A stretch of 36,265 bases of DNA, from contig JAGVBM010000346.1 in the NCBI GenBank assembly GCA_020059765.1, positions 1 to 36,265 on the forward strand, given 5' to 3'. The stretch is from Bacillota bacterium (lineage in GTDB: Bacteria > Bacillota > Bacilli > Tumebacillales > Effusibacillaceae). Both the position numbers and the translations under genes were made by a program. Under the pieces are notes generated by a model. It ran no database searches. It worked only from the letters and a program-made list of their open reading frames with translations, and was not told the DNA's origin. This document shows positions 8,473 to 15,707 of the stretch, piece after piece (position 1 is the stretch's first letter; every line of letters begins with the position of its first letter).

Positions 8473-9648
8473 TCAATACTTACTGATCTTTTCCGCAATT
8501 TGCAGAGCCGTCTTGCGCGCCCATGCATCACATTGCAAAATTTCCGCAAGTGAAGGTTGCGAAATGACATCATGCTGGTCAGCAATCTGCAACAGGATCT
8601 GCTCAATTTCGAGAAACCCGATTTTCTCCCGTAAAAACAAGTCGACTGCCACCTCGTTCGCCGCGTTGACTGCCGCCGGCAAACTGCCTCCCGTCCTGCC
8701 TGCCTGATAGGCGAGGCGCAAAATGGGAAACCGATCCGGATCCGGTTCCCGAAACGTCAACGAACCGACTGCCACCAGATCCAACGCCGGCCAATCCGCT
8801 GTTATCCGCTCCGGATAGGTCAGAGCATATTGAATCGGCACCCGCATATCAGGCGACCCGAGCTGCGCCAAAACAGACCGATCTTCAAATTCCACAAGCG
8901 AGTGGACAATGCTTTGCGGATGGATCACCACATCGATTCGGTCGTAGGGCAGACCAAACAACCAATGGGCTTCGATCACTTCAAGCCCTTTATTCATCAA
9001 AGTCGCCGAGTCGACAGTGATCTTGGCCCCCATTGACCAATTGGGGTGTGCCAGTGCGTCGCTTGGACGCGCGCGCCGCATCTCCTCTCGGGTCTTGTCG
9101 CGAAAAGCCCCGCCGGAAGCGGTCAGCAGAATCCGTCTTACCGATTGCCGCGATTCACCGTGAATACATTGAAAAATGGCCGAATGCTCGCTGTCGACCG
9201 GGAGGATACGGGAACCGGTCGCAGCCGCCATCTCTGTCACCAAATGCCCAGCCGCCACGAGGGTTTCCTTGTTGGCCAAGGCGATATCTTTTCCCGCTTG
9301 AATCGCTGCGATCGTCGGAGACAGTCCCAAGCTTCCGACAACGGCAGTTACGACCATCTCCGCATCCGGATGGCTGGCAGCAGCCAGCATGCCCGCTTCC
9401 CCCCACTCGATCTGTACGGACCGTGCCAGTTCCGGCGGCAGTTCGTCCCGCAATCGGCGGGCCGACTCCTGAGTGCCGACGGACACCAATCGGGGTCGAA
9501 ATAGTTCGATCTGCTTCCGCACTTCAGTCAGATTGGAACCGGCTGCCAATGCAGTTATTTGAAAAGCTTCCGGATTCGCAGCCACCACGTCCAGGGTCTG
9601 TGTCCCGATTGAGCCGGTCGAGCCCAATATCGCCAGTTTTTTTGGCAT
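8473..9648 (-). CDS. dxr: 1-deoxy-D-xylulose 5-phosphate reductoisomerase
   Basis: Dxr (IspC) converts deoxyxylulose phosphate to methylerythritol phosphate, the committed step of the MEP isoprenoid pathway, using NADPH and a divalent metal. The 391 residues show the NADPH loop GSTGSIGTQTLDVV at the N-terminus, NKETLVAAG, the metal/substrate site PVDSEHSAIFQC (about 150), and SATLMNKGLEVIEAHWLF. The ATG at 9648 follows GAGGTGATGAA. Isoprenoids made here feed undecaprenyl synthesis by UppS, two genes upstream. Downstream, proS follows directly instead of the usual rseP. Confidence 0.98.
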   Translation of the reverse strand: MPKKLAILGSTGSIGTQTLDVVAANPEAFQITALAAGSNLTEVRKQIELFRPRLVSVGTQESARRLRDELPPELARSVQIEWGEAGMLAAASHPDAEMVVTAVVGSLGLSPTIAAIQAGKDIALANKETLVAAGHLVTEMAAATGSRILPVDSEHSAIFQCIHGESRQSVRRILLTASGGAFRDKTREEMRRARPSDALAHPNWSMGAKITVDSATLMNKGLEVIEAHWLFGLPYDRIDVVIHPQSIVHSLVEFEDRSVLAQLGSPDMRVPIQYALTYPERITADWPALDLVAVGSLTFREPDPDRFPILRLAYQAGRTGGSLPAAVNAANEVAVDLFLREKIGFLEIEQILLQIADQHDVISQPSLAEILQCDAWARKTALQIAEKISKY

Positions 9649-9677
9649 TTCATCACCTCAAACATCCGACCGTGCGC

Positions 9678-10472
9678 TTAAAAATGAAAAACTAGTACAA
9701 ATAAATGATACGCAATCGGAGCGGCAAATAGCAAGCTGTCGAAACGGTCCAACACGCCGCCGTGGCCCGGCAGGATCGAACCGGAATCTTTTACGTCCAG
9801 CGATCGCTTGATGCCCGATTCAACAAAATCTCCGACCTGTCCCGCTACCGAAATGACCACTGATAAAATGATCCATTGGAAAAGGGGATGATCATCGGGA
9901 AGCAGCGCATGAAAAGCGGTTCCCACCAGCATGGCCGCTCCCAATCCGCCAATCGTCCCGGAGACCGTTTTGTTCGGCGAAATAGAAGGCCATATTTTCG
10001 GTCCTTTGACGAACCTCCCGACGAAGTACGCACCGATATCGGTTCCCCAAATCACAAACAAGACGAACAAAAACAAAGGCAATCCGGCTTCCATGCCCCG
10101 CAACTGTACAACATAGTGCAGGGACAGCCCGATGTAAATGCTGCCGACCAAAATGTGGGACATATCTTGAAATGCGTACCGATTTTTCATGACAACCGTC
10201 ATAAACAAAAAGCCGTAGACGATCCACAACAGTGTGGACGATTGAGTCAAGTCCAACCAATCCGTACCATAGACCAACCAGGTTTCCGTCAGCAAAAAGC
10301 CTGCTAGGGAGGGGATTTCGTAATACTTGTAGCCTTTCATATGCAGCAATTCGGAAAAACCGACAATCCCCAACAAGCCGATCAATCCCAGAAACCATGC
10401 ATCGCCCAGATAAACGATCGCCAAAAACGCAGCACCGCCAATGATGCCTGTCAGAACCCTCTGATACAACAT
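9678..10472 (-). CDS. cdsA: Phosphatidate cytidylyltransferase
   Basis: CdsA makes CDP-diacylglycerol from phosphatidic acid and CTP, the precursor of phosphatidylglycerol and other membrane phospholipids. It is a 264-residue integral membrane protein with about seven or eight hydrophobic segments. The C-terminal family signature is present: KRSLDVKDSGSILPGHGG followed by VLDRFDS. SPNKTVSGTIGG in the middle matches the conserved substrate loop. The gene starts 14 bases after the uppS stop, in the standard uppS-cdsA-dxr order. Confidence 0.97.
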   Translation of the reverse strand: MLYQRVLTGIIGGAAFLAIVYLGDAWFLGLIGLLGIVGFSELLHMKGYKYYEIPSLAGFLLTETWLVYGTDWLDLTQSSTLLWIVYGFLFMTVVMKNRYAFQDMSHILVGSIYIGLSLHYVVQLRGMEAGLPLFLFVLFVIWGTDIGAYFVGRFVKGPKIWPSISPNKTVSGTIGGLGAAMLVGTAFHALLPDDHPLFQWIILSVVISVAGQVGDFVESGIKRSLDVKDSGSILPGHGGVLDRFDSLLFAAPIAYHLFVLVFHF

Positions 10473-10486
10473 CTACGGTTCACTCC

Positions 10487-11251
10487 CTACTTCAGTCCGC
10501 CGAAGCGGCGGCCACGTTTTTGGTATGCGCGGATCGCCTCATAAAAGTGTTCCCGTTTAAAATCCGGCCAAAAAATATCCGTGAACCACAATTCCGTATA
10601 AGCGCATTGCCACAACAGAAAATTGCTGAGCCGCAATTCTCCGCTGGTTCGAATCAACAAATCGGGATCCGGGATCCCCTGTGTCATTAACCGGGAGTTG
10701 ATCGCTGATTCATCAATCGATTCCGGATCCAGGAGACCTGCCTTCACGTCTTTTGCAATCGATCGGATTGCGTCAAGAATTTCCGTCCGGCTTCCGTAGT
10801 TTAACGCAATGTTTAATACCATCCCCGTATTGTTTTTCGTTTTCTCGCATGCAGCATTGATCGATGTCTGCGTGTGGCTCGGAAGCGCGTCAAGATCCCC
10901 TAGAATCCGGATCCGGACATTGTTTTTCATCAGCGTTTCCAACTCCAGCAGCAAAAATTCCTGAGGCAGCCGCATCAAAAAATCGACTTCCTGCTCAGGA
11001 CGTTTCCAATTTTCTGTAGAAAATGCGTACAAAGTGAGAATTTGTACGCCGATATCATCGGCAGCCGTCGTAATTTCTTTGACGCTTTCCATCCCGGCCC
11101 GGTGTCCGGCAATCCGCGGCAACCCCCTTTTCTTCGCCCATCGTCCGTTTCCGTCCATAATGACGGCAACATGATAGGGGACCCCTGCAAGATCAGGTTT
11201 GTTGGCATATGTTTTCTTCTGACGCGAAAAGAGTTGTTTTAGTTTGAACAT
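10487..11251 (-). CDS. uppS: Undecaprenyl diphosphate synthase (cis-prenyltransferase)
   Basis: UppS extends farnesyl diphosphate with isopentenyl units in cis to C55, the lipid carrier for peptidoglycan and teichoic acid precursors. The 254-residue length is typical. The catalytic N-terminal block VAVIMDGNGRWAKKRGLPR contains the essential aspartate, and GHRAGM follows it. The C-terminal RTSGELRLSNFLLWQCAYTE is the conserved diphosphate-binding region. The ATG at 11251 follows GGGGGA. A hairpin separates it from frr. Confidence 0.98.
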   Translation of the reverse strand: MFKLKQLFSRQKKTYANKPDLAGVPYHVAVIMDGNGRWAKKRGLPRIAGHRAGMESVKEITTAADDIGVQILTLYAFSTENWKRPEQEVDFLMRLPQEFLLLELETLMKNNVRIRILGDLDALPSHTQTSINAACEKTKNNTGMVLNIALNYGSRTEILDAIRSIAKDVKAGLLDPESIDESAINSRLMTQGIPDPDLLIRTSGELRLSNFLLWQCAYTELWFTDIFWPDFKREHFYEAIRAYQKRGRRFGGLK

Positions 11252-11274
11252 TCTCAGTCCCCCGAAATAGAACT

Positions 11275-11296
11275 AACCCCCTTGCAAAAGGGGGTT
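11275..11296 (-). terminator. Hairpin between frr and uppS (weak intrinsic terminator)
   Basis: A perfect 9-bp stem AACCCCCTT / AAGGGGGTT has a four-base loop (TTGC on the minus strand). Only AGTTCTATTT follows on that strand, a poor U-tract. It begins 8 bases beyond the frr stop. It probably terminates only part of the transcripts or protects the 3' end of the upstream mRNA. Confidence 0.55.
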
Positions 11297-11304
11297 CGAC
11301 GAGG

Positions 11305-11862
11305 TTATACTTCCATGATTTCCTGTTCTTTCGCCGCAAGCAGTTTGTCGATATCCCCGACGTATCGATCGGTTGTTTGCTGAACTTTTTCTTGTGTGCG
11401 ACGGCTTTCATCCTCAGAAATATCTCCGGACTTCTCCATCTTTTTGATGTCTTCATTGATGTCCCGCCGAATGTTTCGCACGGCTACCCGCGATTCTTCC
11501 GCCATCTTCTTGGCCATTTTGACCAATTCCTGACGCCGTTGTTCCGTCAGAGAAGGAATCGCGATGCGGATGACACTGCCGTCATTGGTAGGCGTCAGTC
11601 CCAAGTCGGATTTCATGATCGCTTTCTCAATTTCCGCCAACGCACTCTTGTCCCAAGGAGTGATGACCAGCAAGCGGGGTTCAGGAGCGGTGACATTTGC
11701 CAATTGATTGATCGGCATTGCAGATCCGTAATATTCCACCTGCACCTTGTCAAGCAGCGCCGTGTTGGCGCGGCCCGCTCGCAAGGTGGCGAAATCCTTT
11801 TTCAAGTTGGCGATTGCTTTGTCCATGCGTTCATCCATTTGCTTCAAAAGATCATTCACCAT
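11305..11862 (-). CDS. frr: Ribosome recycling factor
   Basis: Frr, with EF-G, splits the post-termination ribosome so it can start again. I chose ATG 11862 (protein MVNDLLKQMDERMDKAI) over the upstream in-frame GTG at 11874, because AGAGGTGA lies correctly before the ATG and the resulting 185 residues equal the family norm. Conserved segments include LRAGRANTALLDKVQVEYYG and the C-terminal helix with NIRRDINEDIKKMEK. The first 11 bases overlap the end of pyrH, suggesting translational coupling. Confidence 0.97.
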   Translation of the reverse strand: MVNDLLKQMDERMDKAIANLKKDFATLRAGRANTALLDKVQVEYYGSAMPINQLANVTAPEPRLLVITPWDKSALAEIEKAIMKSDLGLTPTNDGSVIRIAIPSLTEQRRQELVKMAKKMAEESRVAVRNIRRDINEDIKKMEKSGDISEDESRRTQEKVQQTTDRYVGDIDKLLAAKEQEIMEV

Positions 11863-12589
11863 TTTTGAGTTCACCTCTCACGATCGTTCCGATATGTTCA
11901 CCGAGAATCACGCGCTTGATGTTGCCTTCTTCCGTAATATTGAAAACAATGATCGTCATGTTATTGTCCATGCAAAGTGAAATCGCAGTCGAATCCATGA
12001 CGCCCAGTCCTTGGTTCAATACTTCCAGATACGACAGTTCACTGTACTTCGTCGCAGCCGGATTGTACTTGGGATCGGCATTGTATACACCGTCCACTCC
12101 ATTTTTCGCCATCAGGATGACATCCGCTTCAATTTCTGCCGCCCGCAATGCCGCGGTTGTATCGGTTGAAAAATAAGGATTGCCGGTGCCTGCCGCAAAG
12201 ATGACGACCCGTTTTTTTTCCAAATGGCGAATCGCTCGTCTGCGAATGTAGGGTTCCGCGACTTGGCGCATTTCAATTGAAGTCTGAACGCGAGTTTGCA
12301 CTTGAATTTGCTCGAGAGCATCCTGCAGGGCAAGGGCATTCAGGACGGTCGCCAGCATGCCCATATAGTCAGCCGTAGCGCGATCCATCCCCTGCGCGCT
12401 TCCCGACACACCGCGCCAGATGTTGCCGCCTCCGACTACCACGACAACTTCTGTGCCCAGTTCCACAATTTCTTTGATCTGGGAGGCGACAGATGCAATA
12501 ATCGCTGCATCAATCCCATATCCAGCCGAACCCGCCAGTGCTTCACCACTTAACTTTAGAACCACCCGTTTGTATTTGGGTTGAAGCAT
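11852..12589 (-). CDS. pyrH: Uridylate kinase (UMP kinase)
   Basis: PyrH phosphorylates UMP to UDP and is the essential bacterial hexameric UMP kinase of the amino-acid-kinase fold. There are adjacent ATG codons at 12592 and 12589. I prefer 12589, because GGAGG is then seven bases away and the N-terminus MLQPKYKRVVLKLSGEALAG aligns without a gap to family members. The VVVVGGGNIWRG loop and the C-terminal MAKNGVDGVYNADPK are diagnostic. It stands between tsf and frr, the usual order, with a terminator-like hairpin upstream. Confidence 0.97.
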   Translation of the reverse strand: MLQPKYKRVVLKLSGEALAGSAGYGIDAAIIASVASQIKEIVELGTEVVVVVGGGNIWRGVSGSAQGMDRATADYMGMLATVLNALALQDALEQIQVQTRVQTSIEMRQVAEPYIRRRAIRHLEKKRVVIFAAGTGNPYFSTDTTAALRAAEIEADVILMAKNGVDGVYNADPKYNPAATKYSELSYLEVLNQGLGVMDSTAISLCMDNNMTIIVFNITEEGNIKRVILGEHIGTIVRGELKNGE

Positions 12590-12649
12590 CATTCATCCTC
12601 CACTTCACTTAATTCTACGAAATTGCGTTCCACTCCTTCATCAAGCTTG

Positions 12650-12679
12650 AAAATAGGGAACACCCCGTTGTGTTCCCTA
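12650..12679 (-). terminator. Intrinsic terminator-like hairpin between tsf and pyrH
   Basis: A perfect 10-bp inverted repeat TAGGGAACAC / GTGTTCCCTA encloses a six-base loop. On the minus strand it is followed by TTTT then CAAGC. The surrounding 129-base gap also has a small 6-bp inverted repeat GTTCGA/TCGAAC at 12692-12711. The short U-tract suggests partial termination, so that r-protein and Ts transcripts exceed those of pyrH-frr. I saw no convincing promoter for pyrH in the gap. Confidence 0.6.
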
Positions 12680-12721
12680 AATTCTCATGATGTTCGAAAG
12701 CAGTATCGAACCGTTGTGAAA

Positions 12722-13372
12722 TTAAATCTTTGCCTGAGCCATAACTTCTTCGACGAAGTTGTCTTGTTTTTTCTCAAGTCCTTCTCCCATTTCAAACCGC
12801 ACAAACCGACGAACCGAAATGTTTTCGCCGATCTTTGCAACTTTTTCGTTCACGAGATCCGTGATCGTTTGGTCAGGGTTCTTTACAAACTCTTGTTCCA
12901 ACAGGCAAATATCCTTATAGAACTTGTCGATCCGACCTTCCACAATCTTGCCGACGATATGTTCCGGTTTGCCTTCATTCAAGGTTTGCGCACGAAGAAT
13001 TTCTTTTTCTTTTTCCACAACTTCCGCCGGAACCTCTTCCCGACGCACGTATAAAGGTTTGGCCGCTGCAATATGCATGGCAATGTCTTTCACGAAGCTG
13101 CGGAATTCTTCCGTCTTGGCTACAAAGTCCGTTTCGCAGTTGACTTCAATCAGCACGCCGATTTTTCCACCCATATGAATGTAGGACTCGACGACACCTT
13201 CCGCTGCAATTCGTCCCGACTTTTTCGCGGCGGCAGCCAAGCCTCTTTCCCGCAAAATTTCAATTGCTTTTTCCATGTCGCCGTTCGCTTCCGTAAGAGC
13301 CTTCTTGCAATCCATCATGCCCGCGCCTGTTCTTTCGCGCAGAACTTTCACGTCATTTGCTGAAACGCTCAT
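12722..13372 (-). CDS. tsf: Translation elongation factor Ts
   Basis: EF-Ts is the guanine-nucleotide exchange factor of EF-Tu. The 216 residues match the short Ts type common outside Enterobacteria, though many Bacilli have about 290. The N-terminal UBA-like domain and signature LRERTGAGMMDCKKALTEANGD are clear, followed by VESYIHMGGKIGVLIEVNCETDF of the core. At the C-terminus, VRRFVRFEMGEGLEKK fits the shortened dimerisation region. The ATG at 13372 follows GGAGGG. An intrinsic terminator lies between rpsB and tsf. Confidence 0.98.
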   Translation of the reverse strand: MSVSANDVKVLRERTGAGMMDCKKALTEANGDMEKAIEILRERGLAAAAKKSGRIAAEGVVESYIHMGGKIGVLIEVNCETDFVAKTEEFRSFVKDIAMHIAAAKPLYVRREEVPAEVVEKEKEILRAQTLNEGKPEHIVGKIVEGRIDKFYKDICLLEQEFVKNPDQTITDLVNEKVAKIGENISVRRFVRFEMGEGLEKKQDNFVEEVMAQAKI

Positions 13373-13410
13373 TTCAAAGCCCTCCTTATGTATCGATCAA
13401 ATCTTCGAAG

Positions 13411-13447
13411 AAAAAGGGTGCGAGGGTCGTCCAACCCTACCGCACCC
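13411..13447 (-). terminator. Intrinsic terminator between rpsB and tsf
   Basis: On the minus strand a 7-bp outer stem GGGTGCG / CGCACCC and a 5-bp inner stem AGGGT / ACCCT are joined with a two-base bulge on one side and a six-base loop. TTTTTCTT follows immediately, a proper U-tract. It lies 10 bases beyond the rpsB stop. As tsf has no obvious promoter of its own here, termination is presumably partial and sets the S2-to-Ts ratio. Confidence 0.8.
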
Positions 13448-13457
13448 CTCAAACAAA

Positions 13458-14174
13458 TTACTCGGCAAGTTGTTCTTCTTGCTCTTCCACTGTGCCTTGC
13501 ACACCTTCCATAATTGCATCGGCAATTTTGGCGGTCAGCAGTTTTACGGCACGAATGGCGTCATCGTTACCCGGAATCACATAATCGATTTCATCCGGAT
13601 CACAGTTGGTATCGACAATTCCGACGATCGGAATTCCTAATTTACGAGCTTCCGCAACCGCAATCCGCTCTTTCCGCGGATCGACGATAAAGAGAGCGCC
13701 GGGCAGACTTTTCATGCCTTTGATGCCGCCGAGAAACTTTTCAAGGCGGTCCATTTCTTTGTGAAGCTGAATCACTTCTTTCTTCGGAAGCACGTCAAAT
13801 GTGCCGTCTTCCTGCATCCGCTCAAGCTCGTGCAATCGCTCAATCCGTTTGCGGATGGTGCCAAAGTTGGTCAAGGTACCGCCCAACCAACGTTGATTGA
13901 CATAGTACATGCCGCTGCGCTCCGCCTCTTCCTTGACGGAATCTTGCGCTTGTTTTTTGGTTCCGACAAAAAGCATCGTTTTGCCTTCCCCAGCCAGATC
14001 ACGCACAAAATTGTACGCTTCCTCGACTTTCTTTACGGTTTTTTGCAGGTCAATGATATAAATACCGTTACGTTCGGTGAAGATGTAGCGAGACATTTTC
14101 GGGTTCCAGCGACGGGTCTGATGACCGAAGTGAACACCGGCCTCCAAGAGTTGTTTCATGGAGATGATCGCCAT
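13458..14174 (-). CDS. rpsB: 30S ribosomal protein S2
   Basis: S2 sits on the back of the 30S head-body junction and is needed for S1 binding and subunit function. The 238-residue length is standard. Signatures include MKQLLEAGVHFGHQTRRWNP at the N-terminus, RNGIYIIDLQKT, QRWLGGTLTNF, and PGALFIVDPRKE with PIVGIVDTNCDPD. The ATG at 14174 follows GAGGAGGTGTAAGAT. It is the first gene of the translation/envelope block, with its own promoter about 150 bases upstream and a terminator directly after it. Confidence 0.99.
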   Translation of the reverse strand: MAIISMKQLLEAGVHFGHQTRRWNPKMSRYIFTERNGIYIIDLQKTVKKVEEAYNFVRDLAGEGKTMLFVGTKKQAQDSVKEEAERSGMYYVNQRWLGGTLTNFGTIRKRIERLHELERMQEDGTFDVLPKKEVIQLHKEMDRLEKFLGGIKGMKSLPGALFIVDPRKERIAVAEARKLGIPIVGIVDTNCDPDEIDYVIPGNDDAIRAVKLLTAKIADAIMEGVQGTVEEQEEQLAE

Positions 14175-14237
14175 ATCTTACACCTCCTCTCATAGGTTTT
14201 TTCCCTCCGCTGCCGTCATTCCGCATCAAAACAGCAC

Positions 14238-14269
14238 GTGAAGCAAGCCGCTCTTGCGGATGTCTTCAC
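14238..14269 (-). promoter_or_regulatory. Hairpin in the rpsB 5' leader
   Basis: Within the predicted leader of rpsB, GTGAAG pairs with CTTCAC. Inside it, CCGC pairs with GCGG around the loop AAGA; a four-by-four internal loop lies between the two stems. The whole fold occupies 32 bases of a 140-base untranslated region. Ribosomal protein leaders often carry such folds for autoregulation. I know no named S2 leader motif in Bacilli to which this could be assigned, so the role is a guess. Confidence 0.35.
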
Positions 14270-14322
14270 TGTGGCGCACCTTTGAAACGGTCCGCGCAGC
14301 GTGTGTAGTCACACCATGTGAT

Positions 14323-14352
14323 ACTATACCACAGCGAACAATCCCAATGCAA
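14323..14352 (-). promoter_or_regulatory. Predicted SigA promoter of rpsB-tsf
   Basis: On the minus strand TTGCAT (14352-14347) and TATAGT (14328-14323) are 18 bases apart, and TGG before the -10 supplies an extended TGn motif. The -10 matches the consensus at 5 of 6 positions. Predicted start is near 14316, leaving about 140 untranslated bases before rpsB. The promoter lies in the 228-base gap between the last fla/che gene and rpsB, the largest gap in the window, and gives the housekeeping block independence from motility control. Confidence 0.7.
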
Positions 14353-14402
14353 GAAAAACGTCAACCATAAGGGATTGAACTGCCTTTGCAGCGAAAGCTG
14401 CT

Positions 14403-14849
14403 TCAGCGCGATTGATCGCTCGTGATCAGCCGCAAAATCACGACATGATCTCCGTTTATCGGCAGTTCGTAGGTTCCGATGCGGATGTTTTTCGACTGAT
14501 CCCCGGCAGTCGCCAAAAAAGCGGTCACATCCGTAATTGCGCCTTTTTGCTTTAGCAGTTCGGCAATCTCCTGCGCCTGCATTCCGTCTGTAATGGTCAC
14601 AGAAACTGTCTTTTTAGGCTGAAGTTGTGGTGCAGGCGGTTGATCAGGTTGGATAGGATTCTTTTCGGCGGGAGCAGAGGTATCCCCAACCGTCAATTGT
14701 TTCTCGGAGACCGAGCCGTCAGAGCGAGGAAAAAGCAAGCTTTGCGGGGAGCCGGAGTCGGCATCGATAAGCTCCGCCGCCCCGAAAATGATGGCCGCCA
14801 GAATCAAGCCGGTGCCAAGGCCGTATAAAAAGTTCTGATTCCATCTCAT
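14403..14849 (-). CDS. Membrane-anchored protein with MltG/LysM-like domain
   Basis: This 148-residue protein has one N-terminal hydrophobic segment (about residues 8-26), a proline/glutamine-rich linker (about 50-78) and a C-terminal domain. The segment SVTITDGMQAQEIAELLKQ, followed by a KGAI turn, resembles the LysM-like subdomain that precedes the catalytic domain in endolytic transglycosylase MltG (YceG). The catalytic domain itself is absent, so it is not a full MltG. Topology predicts a short cytoplasmic tail and an extracellular domain that could contact peptidoglycan. Its ATG overlaps the swrB-like stop as ATGA, so it is coupled to the motility operon. Function is unknown. Confidence 0.8.
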   Translation of the reverse strand: MRWNQNFLYGLGTGLILAAIIFGAAELIDADSGSPQSLLFPRSDGSVSEKQLTVGDTSAPAEKNPIQPDQPPAPQLQPKKTVSVTITDGMQAQEIAELLKQKGAITDVTAFLATAGDQSKNIRIGTYELPINGDHVVILRLITSDQSR

Positions 14850-15289
14850 AGCGAATTCCCCTGTTTGACCATGTTCAATACCATTTGAATTTCCCCGATC
14901 CCAATACCTGTTTCTTTTGCAATTTGTTCCGGCGTACGCCCCTCACGCTCCATGGCTACTACTCGGCTGTAATGTTCATTGAAAATCAATGCCGGACCGA
15001 CTTCCTCCCCGGACAAACCCGGTTTTTCCTCCGCCGCTTTCAGCAATTGGCCAATTCGCCCCTCCAACGCTTCGATTCGCTTGCGGTTCGAATCCGTTTC
15101 CCGGTTGAGTTCCTCTTTCAGTTGTTTGATCGTTGCCAGCAGCGACTCGTTTTCCTGATCGAATTCATCCATAAAAGCCTGAATCGTGTTTTCCAGTTCT
15201 CTGTCCGGCACCGTATCCGATTTCATTCGGGTCGCTGCGAACAGAATCGTTCCGATGCCGAGCACCATTACAAAAAGAAATAATTGCAC
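14846..15289 (-). CDS. swrB: SwrB/YlxL-like protein (DUF6115-type)
   Basis: Position downstream of sigD and upstream of rpsB, plus architecture, match B. subtilis SwrB, which promotes activation of the flagellar type III export apparatus through FliP. I choose the GTG at 15289, preceded by GGGAGG at seven bases, over the in-frame TTG at 15322. The protein then has 147 residues: a membrane segment right at the N-terminus (about 2-20), a charged coiled coil (about 30-90), and a C-terminal helix-turn-helix-like tail with REGRTPEQIAKETGIGIGE (about 115-133). Similarity is by layout and tail motif, so the symbol is provisional. Confidence 0.75.
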   Translation of the reverse strand: MQLFLFVMVLGIGTILFAATRMKSDTVPDRELENTIQAFMDEFDQENESLLATIKQLKEELNRETDSNRKRIEALEGRIGQLLKAAEEKPGLSGEEVGPALIFNEHYSRVVAMEREGRTPEQIAKETGIGIGEIQMVLNMVKQGNSL

Positions 15290-15341
15290 CGATATTCCTC
15301 CCGAAGCTGATGGTATCGCCAATCAGGCATTGTTTCACCCT

Positions 15342-15656
15342 TTACAGCCGTATGTCGATATGTTTGCCCTTAAAGGGATGCAGCGGATCCGTCTGCAAGT
15401 TGTCCCGTCGCTTCTGTTCGCGTTTGTGCTGCTGGTTCTCCCCATGGGTATCCGAAGATTCTTTCCGCTCATGGGAGACGGATCTGTTTTCATCCGTCCG
15501 GTTCGTTCGATTCAAATCCCGTTCCAGTTTCGTTTGCATCGCTTGTTCAAATGTCGATTGGTGATGCGCATGCTGCTGCTGCATGATTTGTTGCACCCTG
15601 CCGATTTCGGTTACTTTCGGCAATGCGACTTGAAGTTCGATGTTGCGGTACGACAT
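15342..15656 (-). CDS. Uncharacterised hydrophilic protein in sigD-fapA-swrB cluster
   Basis: This predicted 104-residue cytoplasmic protein has no membrane segment and no catalytic motif that I recognise. The N-terminal third (ELQVALPKVTEIGRVQQIM) looks ordered and conserved-like. The rest is very polar, rich in Q, H, R, N and D, and probably helical then disordered. The ATG at 15656 follows GAGGTGAGCGGG, a good ribosome site, which supports it as a real gene. It lies 51 bases after the fapA-like gene and 52 before swrB. A link to flagellar assembly is inferred only from place. Confidence 0.75.
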   Translation of the reverse strand: MSYRNIELQVALPKVTEIGRVQQIMQQQHAHHQSTFEQAMQTKLERDLNRTNRTDENRSVSHERKESSDTHGENQQHKREQKRRDNLQTDPLHPFKGKHIDIRL

Positions 15657-15707
15657 TCCCGCTCACCTCTTCGTTTCTGAATCGCTCAATTGCAAAACGT
15701 TGACGGC

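Noticed and set aside
8444..8476. Longer ProS starting at 8476
   Set aside because: The extra 11 residues are not found in ProS proteins and would overlap the end of dxr; the ribosome site points to 8443.
12593..12649. Promoter for pyrH from TTGATG and TAGAAT
   Set aside because: The spacing is 21 bases, too long for a vegetative promoter.
14359..14364. TTGACG upstream of rpsB as the -35 box
   Set aside because: It is 30 bases from the TATAGT element and no -10 lies at the right distance; TTGCAT at 18 bases fits better.
14388..14401. Hairpin GCAGC/GCTGC just after the last motility gene as terminator of the fla/che operon
   Set aside because: The stem has only five pairs and is followed by AAAGGC rather than a U-tract on the transcribed strand. 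Read-through into rpsB is likely.
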